Both the position numbers and the translations under genes were made by a program. Below, piece by piece: positions 1-7,978 of a stretch of DNA of 64,000 bases (the first letter of the stretch is position 1; each line of letters opens with the position of its first letter). This DNA comes from an uncultured Clostridia bacterium. GTDB taxonomy: Bacteria > Bacillota > Clostridia > UBA1381. The stretch is from contig CANQQZ010000006.1 in assembly GCA_947626135.1 (NCBI GenBank), forward strand, positions 62,001 to 126,000, read 5' to 3'. A model generated the notes under the pieces. That model had not been told where the DNA came from. It saw only the letters and a program-made list of their open reading frames with translations, and did not search any database.

Positions 1-1185
1 GACTGGGACGATGTAACTCGGACGGTCATTATAACCGACGCTCCGGCGCAAACCGCCGCCCCTTCGGAAACGACCGGACCGGCGGTTGAAAGTACGTCGT
101 TTGAGGATAAAATACAGGCGCGGATGCCGTCCGATAAAAACTACAGCGTATCGCCCTTAAGCCTCAAGATTGCGCTCGCGATGTACGCAAACGGCGCGGA
201 CGAGGCTATTCAGTCAGAAATACTCGACGCGCTCGACATAGATGACCTTGACGAATACAACGACAGCGTTAGATCTCTGATTGAGAAATACGCGGCGGCG
301 GAAGCGGAGGAAAAGCCGGATGAATACGGCAGTGAGCCGTCGGTATTCAAAATCGCGGATTCGATATGGATTAACAGAGACGGTGAATTTATCGGCAAAA
401 ACGCGGAATTCAAGGACAAGTTCAGGAGCGTGATCACCGATTACTACAACGGCGAGGCGGACAGCTTCACAAATAAGGACGGCTTCAAAAAGATAAATTC
501 ATGGGTGTCCGGCGCGACAAACGACAGGATACAGTCGATATTCGGGGAGGAGGAAATACCCGTGACCGAGGTCGCGCTTATCAACGCAATCTATATGAAG
601 GCGGCATGGGCGCATAAATTCAAAAAGACGGCGACGTCGAAGGATATTTTTACAGACCGTAACGGCAAGGAAACGGCGATCGATTTTATGCACGACCAAT
701 TCTCAATGAAGTATTACGAAAACGGCGATATTAAGATAATTGAGCTGCCATACGCCGGCGGCGGCGCTAAAATGTATATTGCCAACGGCGCTGTAACGCC
801 GTCCGAGGCAAAAGCGTATATGGAAAATGCGGCGGTAAGAACCGTAAATATCGCGATACCGAAATGGAAAACCGAGAGCAGCTTTGATTTAGTAGACACA
901 ATGAAGGCGCTCGGCGTGGAAAAGGCGTTCGACGCGAATGTGTTAAACTACGGTATGCTCGACAACGCCGAAAGCGGCATTTTTATAAATGTTCTTCGCC
1001 AGAAAACGTATATCGACGTTGACGAAAACGGCACTGAGGCTGCTGCCGTAACGGGCGTCGGCGCGGGCGGCGCGTCCATGCCGGCTGAAATTATGGAATT
1101 TAAGGCGGATAAGCCATTTACGTATTTCATATATGACGGCGATGATAATCTGATGTTCATGGGCGAATACGCATACGCGGAATAA
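1..1185 (+). CDS. Secreted serpin (serine protease inhibitor), 5' end outside window
   Basis: The frame is open from base 1, so the true start lies upstream; the first ATG inside (124) is not the real start. About 40 residues rich in Pro, Ala and Thr precede the serpin fold and look like the linker of an exported or lipid-anchored protein. The serpin domain begins near YSVSPLSLKIALAMYANGA and ends with KPFTYFIYD..FMGEY. The hinge ENGTEAAAVTG is rich in small residues, as in inhibitory serpins that insert the reactive loop after cleavage. Counting from the hinge as in alpha-1-antitrypsin puts P1 at the Ala of GGA-SMP, which would suit elastase-like or subtilisin-like targets; the loop offset is uncertain. 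Family is clear, target is inferred. Confidence 0.9.
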   Translation, partial: DWDDVTRTVIITDAPAQTAAPSETTGPAVESTSFEDKIQARMPSDKNYSVSPLSLKIALAMYANGADEAIQSEILDALDIDDLDEYNDSVRSLIEKYAAAEAEEKPDEYGSEPSVFKIADSIWINRDGEFIGKNAEFKDKFRSVITDYYNGEADSFTNKDGFKKINSWVSGATNDRIQSIFGEEEIPVTEVALINAIYMKAAWAHKFKKTATSKDIFTDRNGKETAIDFMHDQFSMKYYENGDIKIIELPYAGGGAKMYIANGAVTPSEAKAYMENAAVRTVNIAIPKWKTESSFDLVDTMKALGVEKAFDANVLNYGMLDNAESGIFINVLRQKTYIDVDENGTEAAAVTGVGAGGASMPAEIMEFKADKPFTYFIYDGDDNLMFMGEYAYAE

Positions 1186-1231
1186 TTTATGTAAACCTCT
1201 TGTATTGCTTTGGCAAAATCCGCGTAAAAAT

Positions 1232-1290
1232 TTTACATAGATTTTACATAAATCCGAAATTTAGTCTTTAAAATTTAACATTAATATGAT
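1232..1290 (+). promoter_or_regulatory. Candidate PHO boxes and promoter of the Na/Pi transporter gene
   Basis: TTTACA occurs at 1232-1237 and 1243-1248, an exact 11-bp period like the TT(A/T/C)ACA repeats bound by PhoP in Bacillus. A further TTAACA lies at 1275-1280. A -10-like TATGAT sits at 1285-1290. The downstream gene is a phosphate transporter followed by a PhoP/PhoR-like pair, which supports phosphate-starvation control. Confidence 0.5.
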
Positions 1291-1298
1291 ATTATATA

Positions 1299-1322
1299 GG
1301 CGTGGGAGGAAACTCCCGCGCC
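1299..1322 (+). promoter_or_regulatory. GAAA-capped hairpin at the 5' end of the Na/Pi transporter mRNA
   Basis: GGCGTGGGAG (1299-1308) pairs with CTCCCGCGCC (1313-1322) around a GAAA tetraloop, with one G-U pair. It lies just downstream of the predicted -10 and 31 bases before the start codon. Only four T follow, so it may stabilise the mRNA 5' end rather than terminate. Confidence 0.45.
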
Positions 1323-1352
1323 TTTTCACATCATGAGAAAGGACTGAATATA

Positions 1353-3101
1353 ATGGATTTTTTCTCGATACTGACGCTGTTCGGCGGCTTGGCAATATTC
1401 CTGTTCGGTATGAACGTAATGGAGGACGGACTGGAAAAATGCGCGGGCGGACGGCTTAAATCAATACTTGAAAACCTGACGTCAAGCCCCGTAAAGGGCG
1501 TGATTTTGGGAGCGGCTGTAACGGCTGTGATTCAAAGCTCCTCCGCGACTACCGTAATGGTCGTGGGATTTGTAAACTCCGGCATAATGCGCCTGTCGCA
1601 GGCGGTCGGGATAATCATGGGCGCCAATATCGGCACCGCCGCCACGTCATGGCTTTTAAGCTCGACGGGCATTGAAAGCACCAATTTCTTTCTTCAGCTT
1701 TTAAAGCCGTCGTCATTCGCGCCGATTTTCGCTTGTATCGGCATAGTAATGACGATGTTCATGAAAAAGGAGCGCACGAACTACATAGGGACCATACTGA
1801 TAGGCTTCGGCGTGCTCATGACCGGCATGGAGCTTATGTCGTCGGCTGTCGCGCCGCTTACCGAAAACGATCAGTTCCGCAATTTCCTCGTGCTGTTCTC
1901 AAACCCCGTATTGGGCGTTCTTACCGGCGCGCTCGTGACCGCCGTTATACAAAGCTCCTCCGCCTCCGTCGGCATATTGCAGGCGCTGTCCGTTACCGGC
2001 GGCATAACTTATTCCAACGCGATTCCCATAATCATGGGTCAGAATATCGGCACATGCATCACGGCAATTTTAGCGTCCATCGGCGCAAACAAGGACGCGC
2101 AGCGCGCCGCCGTGATACATCTTTCCTTCAATCTTATCGGCACGTTTGTGTTCCTGATACTTTACTACGCGCTCGACGCCATGATAGGCTTTACGTTTGT
2201 CGACCAGTCCATAAACGCGCTCGGGATTGCAATCGTCCACACAAGCTTTAAGCTCGGAACGACCGCCATTATGCTTCCGTTCGCGAAGCAGCTCGAGCAG
2301 CTCTCGCGGTTCATTATACGCGACGGCGAGGAGGATAAGCGCTATAAGCTTCTCGACGAAAGGCTTCTCGCCACTCCGGCGATCGCGGCGCATCAGGCGA
2401 AGAGCATAACCGACAACATGGCTATGTACTGCGTTGACAGCCTTGACGTCGTGACCTCGATGTTCGACGACGGCTTTACCGAAAAGGCGTATGAAATAAT
2501 CACCGACAATGAAAACGAGGTTGACCGCTACGAGGACAAGCTCGGCACCTATCTCGTCAAGCTCAGCCGTCAAAACCTGACGTCCAACGACAGCCATATG
2601 ATTTCCAATATTCTGCACTCTATAGGGGACTTCGAGCGTATTTCCGACCATGAGCTTAACATCGCGAGCGCGATAAAGGAAATACATGACAAAAATCTCA
2701 GCTTCAGCGCCGCCGCAATGCGCGAATCGCGCGTAATGGCGGGTGCCATCTCGGAGATCGTCGGGCTCGCCGCCAACGCCTTTATCAATAACGATACGGA
2801 AATGGCAAAGGATATCGAGCCGCTCGAGCAGCTTATAGACAAGCTCACAAGAAAGATGAAGCGCCACCATATAAAACGGCTGAAATCCGGCGAATGCAGT
2901 ATAGAAACAGGCTTCTCGTTTGCCGATATTCTGACGAGCTGCGAAAGAATAGCCGACCACTGCTCCAATATCGCCGTATGCATTATTCAGGTAAGCGACG
3001 ACGCCTTCGACACTCATGAATATCTGAACTCCGTAAAATACGAGGGCGAAAATGATTTCAACCGCAAATACGACGCATATAAAGCCAAATACAGCATATA
3101 A
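1353..3101 (+). CDS. Na+/phosphate cotransporter with C-terminal PhoU domain
   Basis: A 582-residue membrane protein of the NptA/PhoU-fused Na/Pi cotransporter family that imports phosphate with sodium. ATG 1353 is chosen because GAAAGGA lies just upstream; the frame extends to 1302, but that part overlaps the leader hairpin. The transporter half has two inverted repeats, each with the family signature QSSSA (residues about 61-65 and 200-204) preceded by GAAVTAVI or GALVTAVI. From about residue 360 the chain is soluble and helical and resembles PhoU (paired ExxxDRxED and ERISDHxxNIA / ERIADHCSNIA segments), which usually damps phosphate signalling. The PHO-box-like repeats upstream and the two-component genes downstream fit a local phosphate regulon. 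Confidence 0.93.
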   Translation: MDFFSILTLFGGLAIFLFGMNVMEDGLEKCAGGRLKSILENLTSSPVKGVILGAAVTAVIQSSSATTVMVVGFVNSGIMRLSQAVGIIMGANIGTAATSWLLSSTGIESTNFFLQLLKPSSFAPIFACIGIVMTMFMKKERTNYIGTILIGFGVLMTGMELMSSAVAPLTENDQFRNFLVLFSNPVLGVLTGALVTAVIQSSSASVGILQALSVTGGITYSNAIPIIMGQNIGTCITAILASIGANKDAQRAAVIHLSFNLIGTFVFLILYYALDAMIGFTFVDQSINALGIAIVHTSFKLGTTAIMLPFAKQLEQLSRFIIRDGEEDKRYKLLDERLLATPAIAAHQAKSITDNMAMYCVDSLDVVTSMFDDGFTEKAYEIITDNENEVDRYEDKLGTYLVKLSRQNLTSNDSHMISNILHSIGDFERISDHELNIASAIKEIHDKNLSFSAAAMRESRVMAGAISEIVGLAANAFINNDTEMAKDIEPLEQLIDKLTRKMKRHHIKRLKSGECSIETGFSFADILTSCERIADHCSNIAVCIIQVSDDAFDTHEYLNSVKYEGENDFNRKYDAYKAKYSI

Positions 3102-3121
3102 ATACCGTATAACGCTCACGA

Positions 3122-3149
3122 AAAACGGAACCTCCCGGTTCCGTTTTCT
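3122..3149 (+). terminator. Rho-independent terminator after the Na/Pi transporter gene
   Basis: ACGGAACC (3125-3132) pairs with GGTTCCGT (3137-3144) around TCCC, flanked by AAAA and TTTT. Confidence 0.75.
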
Positions 3150-3199
3150 GATGTAAATTTGTTTTTACCCCGCGGCAGCATACGGCAAACGCAGACCTC

Positions 3200-3228
3200 T
3201 TGCGCGCGGCGCAAAACTGTGATACAAT
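3200..3228 (+). promoter_or_regulatory. Promoter of the two-component operon
   Basis: TTGCGC at 3200-3205 and TACAAT at 3223-3228 are separated by 17 bases. The start codon follows 20 bases later, behind a GAGGTG ribosome-binding site. No clear PHO box is visible here. Confidence 0.55.
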
Positions 3229-3248
3229 ATTCAATGAGGTGATTCGAC

Positions 3249-3917
3249 ATGAAACGACTTATATGCGTCGAAGACGACGCTGACATACGCGAGCTTATCG
3301 CTTACACTCTTTCCAACTACGGCTTCGACGTGATTGGCTGCGAAAATGCGTCCGGCTTTTACAAAGCCTCCGCTTCCTTTATACCCGACCTCATACTTCT
3401 CGATATTATGCTTCCCGACACCGACGGCATGAGCATATTAAAGGATATCCGTTCCGACACGCGTCTGAAGCGGGTGCCGGTGATACTTCTGACCGCGAAA
3501 TCCTCGCAGATGGATAAGATACGCGGACTCGACGGAGGCGCGGACGATTACATAACGAAGCCCTTTGACATAATGGAGCTTATCTCGCGGGTAAAGGCGC
3601 TGCTGCGCCGTTCCGGCGAGCCTGACGGCGAGACCGTTTCCTTCCACGGACTTGTGATCGACCATGCCGGGCGCACCGTCGCCGGCAACGGCGCCGATAT
3701 ATCCCTCACCTACAAGGAATTTGAGCTTCTGCGTATGCTCGCGCTCAACACCGGCAAAGCGATATCCCGCGGCGCGCTGATGAACCGCGTATGGGGCACC
3801 GGCTTCGAGGGCGAATCGCGCACGTTGGACGTTCATATACGCACGCTGCGCCAAAAGCTCGGCGATTACGGGAAATATATAGAAACGGTTCGCGGCGTGG
3901 GCTATAAGGCGGTGTAA
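3249..3917 (+). CDS. phoP: OmpR/PhoB-type response regulator, probably PhoP
   Basis: A 222-residue DNA-binding regulator. The receiver domain (1-118) has the acidic pair D9-D10, the phosphoacceptor D52 in LLDIMLPD, T82 and K104 in ITKPFD. A winged-helix domain of the OmpR class follows (about 128-222), with the typical end TLDVHIRTLRQKLG..IETVRGVGYK. ATG 3249 follows GAGGTG at normal distance. It is two bases from the histidine kinase gene, so the two are co-transcribed. The assignment to phosphate control comes from the adjacent Na/Pi-PhoU gene, not from the protein itself. Confidence 0.9.
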   Translation: MKRLICVEDDADIRELIAYTLSNYGFDVIGCENASGFYKASASFIPDLILLDIMLPDTDGMSILKDIRSDTRLKRVPVILLTAKSSQMDKIRGLDGGADDYITKPFDIMELISRVKALLRRSGEPDGETVSFHGLVIDHAGRTVAGNGADISLTYKEFELLRMLALNTGKAISRGALMNRVWGTGFEGESRTLDVHIRTLRQKLGDYGKYIETVRGVGYKAV

Positions 3918-3919
3918 AA

Positions 3920-5254
3920 ATGTATAAAAAAATCAACCGCAATCTTCGTTTTATCGCGATTTTCACGCTTATCATAACAACGGCCTTCGTTTTCGTCACC
4001 TGCTGCACAATTTCCAATACGCGCCTGCGCGGCGAAATAAAAAGCTCCGCGCTTCTTTTGGCTGACGTTTTAAATTCCGATTCCGAAGCGGACCTCAGTG
4101 ATTTGAGCGATTCCCTGACCGATAAGCGCGCCGCGCTCATCTCTCCCGGGGGCAGCGTCATTTTTGACAGCAGTCCGGACAGCGGACGCTCCGCCGCCCT
4201 ATCTCCGGAGGTGGCACAGGCACGCCGCTCCGGCTTCGGCGACAAGCCGCGCTTTATACCCTCGCGCGGCGAATCGGTCTATTCGTGCGCGGTGCGTCTT
4301 AACGACGGCTCCGTGCTTCTTATCGCCGCCGTCACAAACAGCCTGTGGCTGCTGTTTTTCACCATAGGTATCCCCGTCGGCATTATGGCGCTGCTCATAT
4401 ATCTGCTGTCGCTGTCCATATCGGCACGCATAACGGAAAACATAATACGCCCCATAGAGAAATCATACTCGTTCGGCAGGGAAAATTATGACGACGTATA
4501 TGTGGAAATACAGCCGTTTTTAAAACGCATAGCGCAGCAGAACAAGGAAATACGAAGCAATATCGCCGAGCTCAAGCGGGCTGAAAAGATGCGCCGCGAA
4601 TTTTCAGCCAACGTTTCCCATGAGCTCAAGACTCCGCTGACGTCAATAAAAGGATATTCCCAGCTCATCACCAGCGGCATCGCCAAAGCCGGGGACATTC
4701 CCGAGTTTGCCGGAAAAATAGAAAAAGAGGCGGGACGCCTCATTATACTTATCGACGATATAATAAAGCTGTCCGACCTCGATGAAAACGACACCGTACT
4801 CGAAAAGACCGATATCGATCTTCTCGGCATCGCCCGCGACTGCGCGGACCGGCTCTCCGGTCTTGCCGGGCAGCGCGGCGTAACTATCACCGTCGGCGGC
4901 TCCGGCGCCGTAGTCCAGTCCAACGCCCATCGCATAGACGAGCTTGTTTATAATCTCATTGACAATGCCGTAAAATATAACCGCGACGGCGGCTCCGTCA
5001 CCGTTGCCGTCGGAACCGGCAGCGGCGGCGAAAGCTACATAACCGTTACCGATACCGGTATCGGCATACCCGAGAAATATCTCGACAGAATTTTCGAGCG
5101 GTTTTTCCGCGTGGATAAAAGCCGCTCCAAAAAGATTAACGGCACCGGTCTGGGACTTTCCATCGTCAAGCATATCGCCATAATTTCCAACGCCGATATC
5201 GACGTAAAAAGCGAGCCCGGCAAGGGTACCTCCTTTACCGTAACCTTCCGTTAA
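3920..5254 (+). CDS. phoR: Sensor histidine kinase, probably PhoR
   Basis: A 444-residue membrane kinase. One transmembrane segment lies near residues 10-30 and another near 143-168, enclosing an external sensor of about 110 residues. The DHp domain carries the H-box with phosphoacceptor H234 in NVSHELKTPLTS. The ATPase domain has the N-box NLIDNAVKYN, the G1 box DTGIGIP, the F-box RFFRVDKS and the G2 box GTGLGLSI. No PAS domain is evident. It follows the response regulator with a two-base gap. Its stop codon is only three bases from the end of the convergent phage-like cluster, and no terminator lies between them. Confidence 0.88.
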   Translation: MYKKINRNLRFIAIFTLIITTAFVFVTCCTISNTRLRGEIKSSALLLADVLNSDSEADLSDLSDSLTDKRAALISPGGSVIFDSSPDSGRSAALSPEVAQARRSGFGDKPRFIPSRGESVYSCAVRLNDGSVLLIAAVTNSLWLLFFTIGIPVGIMALLIYLLSLSISARITENIIRPIEKSYSFGRENYDDVYVEIQPFLKRIAQQNKEIRSNIAELKRAEKMRREFSANVSHELKTPLTSIKGYSQLITSGIAKAGDIPEFAGKIEKEAGRLIILIDDIIKLSDLDENDTVLEKTDIDLLGIARDCADRLSGLAGQRGVTITVGGSGAVVQSNAHRIDELVYNLIDNAVKYNRDGGSVTVAVGTGSGGESYITVTDTGIGIPEKYLDRIFERFFRVDKSRSKKINGTGLGLSIVKHIAIISNADIDVKSEPGKGTSFTVTFR

Positions 5255-5257
5255 GCC

Positions 5258-5581
5258 TTACCATGAGCCCTCCGAAGCCGATGCCTTGACCTCCTTGAGC
5301 GCCGCCTCCACCGCGGCGCTTATTTCGCCCGCGTCTATTGTCAGACCGTGCCGCTTCATAAGCCTTGACACGTAATTATCCGCGTACTCCTTTTTAAGCT
5401 GCCCGTCCGCCGAGCCGTATATCTGCTGCGCCGAAAGCACAGCCGTATGCGCGAGCGCGGCGAGAACAGCCTGCTGATTCGCGCTCGTTTTCGCCTTGAT
5501 CAAAGGCACTATGACCGACGTTATTATCGCGCTCATTAATCCTATGACCGCCGCCGCCATTTCCGTAATATCGATACTCAT
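5258..5581 (-). CDS. Phage holin, LL-H (superfamily VI) type
   Basis: A 107-residue protein with one hydrophobic N-terminal segment (about 8-28, AAAVIGLMSAIITSVIVPLI) followed by a soluble region with ALAHTAVLSAQQIYG and KEYADNYVSRLMKRHGLTI. This layout and the wording of the C-terminal helices match the LL-H holin family, which opens the membrane for the endolysin. The ATG follows GGGGAGGA. It is the last gene of the leftward cluster, directly after the amidase, the usual place for a lysis cassette. Confidence 0.75.
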   Translation of the reverse strand: MSIDITEMAAAVIGLMSAIITSVIVPLIKAKTSANQQAVLAALAHTAVLSAQQIYGSADGQLKKEYADNYVSRLMKRHGLTIDAGEISAAVEAALKEVKASASEGSW

Positions 5582-5620
5582 ATGATCATTCCTCCCCTCT
5601 CAGTTCCCGGCGCCGCGCGG

Positions 5621-6472
5621 TCAATGCGTGCGGCACCAGTGAAGCCCCTTTCTCAGGAGCCAGTATACATTCGCGTCCTTCTTCATATAATCCTCCCAGA
5701 GAGGCATATTTGAGATCACCTTGCGATAATTCAGATCCCACGCGATATCGTGAATATCCTCATACTCGTCGGTTTCATACTCCGCCCGGTTCTTTGAGCG
5801 GACATACTGGCACAGCTTGCGGCAGAACCAATAGATATTTTTATCGGCGCTGCATTTTTTCATCCAAAGATTCGCATCGGTTATAATTCCTCTGTGATGC
5901 AGCTCCCACAAAATATCATTGGTCCCGGTGTATTCCGTAACGGCTGCGGGCTTTGCCGCGGTGCCGGTAATCGCTGTATAAATCGCCTCTGCAATGCGAT
6001 TTGCGCCTATATTCTTATATTTATCCGCGTCGTCGGTATCGACGAAGCAGACCTCGATAAGCATCGCTCTCGCGCTCGTGTGACGTATTACATACAGCGT
6101 GCTGCCGTCCTTAACTCCTCTGTTCCCGAAGCCCAGTCCGGCGATAGCCGAGCATACGTCTGCCGCCTCTCTGAAGGGATTTCCGCCGTAGGTATATACC
6201 TCTGTTCCCCTGCCGCCGCCTGCGTTAAAGTGTATTGACACGAACAGATCGAGCGGCTGCCTGTTCGCCAGACGGCATATCTCGGCTAAATTAGCGCCCG
6301 TGCTGTCCGCATAATCGTTTGTGCAGTCATAAACCGAATGACCGCCGTTTGTGAACAGCCGCATAAGCGCTCTGCCGACATTGCGCGTCTCGACGCTCTC
6401 GTCGATAAAGCCCACCGCGCCGCAGCCCGGCTGACCCGATACGGTGTGACCGCAGTTGATTCCTATTTTCAC
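5621..6472 (-). CDS. Endolysin: N-acetylmuramoyl-L-alanine amidase with two C-terminal repeats
   Basis: A 283-residue lysin. Residues 1 to about 170 are an Amidase_3 domain with likely zinc and catalytic residues H9 (NCGHT), a glutamate in DESVETRN, H81 (SIHFNAG) and E140 (MLIEVCF). It would cleave the amide between muramic acid and L-alanine. After a linker come two related 40-residue repeats (DILWELHHRGIITD..YWFCRKL and DIAWDLNYRKVISN..YWLLRKG), probably wall-binding. There is no signal peptide, so release would need the holin. The start is GTG 6472, overlapping the TGA of the preceding gene. Confidence 0.88.
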   Translation of the reverse strand: MKIGINCGHTVSGQPGCGAVGFIDESVETRNVGRALMRLFTNGGHSVYDCTNDYADSTGANLAEICRLANRQPLDLFVSIHFNAGGGRGTEVYTYGGNPFREAADVCSAIAGLGFGNRGVKDGSTLYVIRHTSARAMLIEVCFVDTDDADKYKNIGANRIAEAIYTAITGTAAKPAAVTEYTGTNDILWELHHRGIITDANLWMKKCSADKNIYWFCRKLCQYVRSKNRAEYETDEYEDIHDIAWDLNYRKVISNMPLWEDYMKKDANVYWLLRKGLHWCRTH

Positions 6473-6708
6473 GCCTGTCTTCCCCCCTCGTTTCTTTCAA
6501 GTATCTCGATTTTACTTTCAACCACCGCCATGCGTTCCATAAGACTGTTATGCCTTTCTACCCGCGCCGAGAGGATATTGATATCCTCCCTCACGCTCTT
6601 GAGCTGTTCCTCCATTACGGCGCGCGCTCTGCTTCCCGCCGCGATCGATCCCGTAAGCGTTCCCGCAAATGCTATGATTGCAATAATTATTTCCGTTAAA
6701 TATCCCAT
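6469..6708 (-). CDS. Small membrane-anchored coiled-coil protein of the lysis module
   Basis: A 79-residue protein with an N-terminal transmembrane helix (about 4-24) and a charged heptad-like helix after it (VREDINILSARVERHNSLMERMAVVESKIEIL, quoted in part by position 38-70). It resembles the small XhlA-like or holin-associated proteins found beside endolysins in Gram-positive phages, but I do not recognise a named family with certainty. CAGGAGGA precedes the ATG, and its stop overlaps the amidase start. Confidence 0.6.
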   Translation of the reverse strand: MGYLTEIIIAIIAFAGTLTGSIAAGSRARAVMEEQLKSVREDINILSARVERHNSLMERMAVVESKIEILERNEGGRQA

Positions 6709-6784
6709 ATCGTCCTCCTGCCTCCGGATAAGTCCCGGTTCAATACAGGCTGAGCGCCTCCGGTCCCCTCCGGACCTTCTATTT

Positions 6785-7978
6785 TTATAAATTTCCGCTT
6801 CTTCCCGTCTCCACGGACCTCGCGGCTATTTTCCCCGACGTTGTGGAGCATTTGGCGTATCTTTTCGCCATCTCCGCTATCTGGGAAATGTAAAAATACA
6901 AATCGCGCTTTACGCGTCCTATTGATATATCCGCGGGCTTGCCTTCATAAGGATAATAGCTCACGGCTGTAACCCTTTCCACAAGCTCCGTTCCCGCTTC
7001 GTCTATGACCGTAACCGTATCCCCCGGCGCGAGAGCGAACACGTCCCCGCCCGACGAATACGCCTCGAGTCCCGCCGCGCTGCCGTCCACCGACACCGAC
7101 GGCACATCGATCCTGTCCGGATTCTTCAAATCAAACTCCCAGCAGGCGTTACAGTACAGATCCTGCGCATTCGTATAATCGCTGTAATCCTTGTATCCCG
7201 ACTTCAATCCGTAAACCGGTATATTCGGACTGTCAATATAATTTTGCCCGCACACGCTGCCGACCGTCATATCGTCGCAGCCGTAAGGGTACAGGCGCGT
7301 TATCATTGACGAAATGTCCGTCTCCGTTCTGACGCTCTCCATATTCGAGGAAAGCTCGAGCCGGATTCCGGTCTGCTTCCCTATTTGCTCCGCCACCGCA
7401 AAGGAGCGGTTGTCGTAATATATTTCTCCGAAGCCCGCGTTTTCGATAACCGTTTTAATAAAATCGAGCAGATTAGTCTTATCGACGGCAAAAAAATCTA
7501 TTTTAAACTGTTCGCCGTCCGAACCGGCAACCGTGCGCAGCAGGCTTCCCTCGCCTATCCAGCTCATACCGGCGTTCTTCATCTGCTGGCGCGACAGGAT
7601 TTTAAATCCCGCCGCGCCGGATGCCGCGGAGCTTATCAAATCGTAAGGCACCACGCCTATGCTGTCGGCAACCGTCGGTATATGCACCGCCGGCGCGTCC
7701 GCGAAAAACGTGTGCGACGCCTCCGCCTCAACTATGCCTCCGCCCCGTTTCACCTTCATAATCCTGTAAAACTGACCCTCGCATGAAACAAGCCTGTTAA
7801 CGGTTATCAGCTTTGCCTTGTCGGACGCGAGCGGATAAGTAAACGTAAGCTCGTCGGATACGTTTATCTCCTTCCTTATCCTGACTCCCGCCGCCTCGTG
7901 CAGAAACGCTATCATTCCGTCGGTGCCGAGCGAATTATCCAGCGTGTCATATTCATAAAGCTCCAGCACGGCTATCAC
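6785..7978 (-). CDS. Tail-associated protein (Tal / prophage endopeptidase tail type)
   Basis: A 397-residue protein matching the N-terminal hub region of Gram-positive siphophage Tal proteins: an N-terminal LYEYDTLDNSLGTDG..FLHEAAGVRIRKE..DELTFTYP segment and SSMITRLYPYGCDD in the middle. The usual long C-terminal lytic or receptor-binding extension is absent; the chain ends soon after a region typical of this family (ADISIGRVKRDLY). No further fibre or baseplate gene follows, so this may be the only tail-tip protein. The GTG start overlaps the stop of the Dit gene. Confidence 0.75.
   Translation of the reverse strand: MIAVLELYEYDTLDNSLGTDGMIAFLHEAAGVRIRKEINVSDELTFTYPLASDKAKLITVNRLVSCEGQFYRIMKVKRGGGIVEAEASHTFFADAPAVHIPTVADSIGVVPYDLISSAASGAAGFKILSRQQMKNAGMSWIGEGSLLRTVAGSDGEQFKIDFFAVDKTNLLDFIKTVIENAGFGEIYYDNRSFAVAEQIGKQTGIRLELSSNMESVRTETDISSMITRLYPYGCDDMTVGSVCGQNYIDSPNIPVYGLKSGYKDYSDYTNAQDLYCNACWEFDLKNPDRIDVPSVSVDGSAAGLEAYSSGGDVFALAPGDTVTVIDEAGTELVERVTAVSYYPYEGKPADISIGRVKRDLYFYISQIAEMAKRYAKCSTTSGKIAARSVETGRSGNL

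Noticed and set aside
2070-3119. Long open frame of 349 codons on the minus strand
   Set aside because: It lies antisense to the Na/Pi transporter gene, has no ribosome-binding site and arises from the GC-rich codon bias. The same applies to 15065-16189 and 28174-28971.
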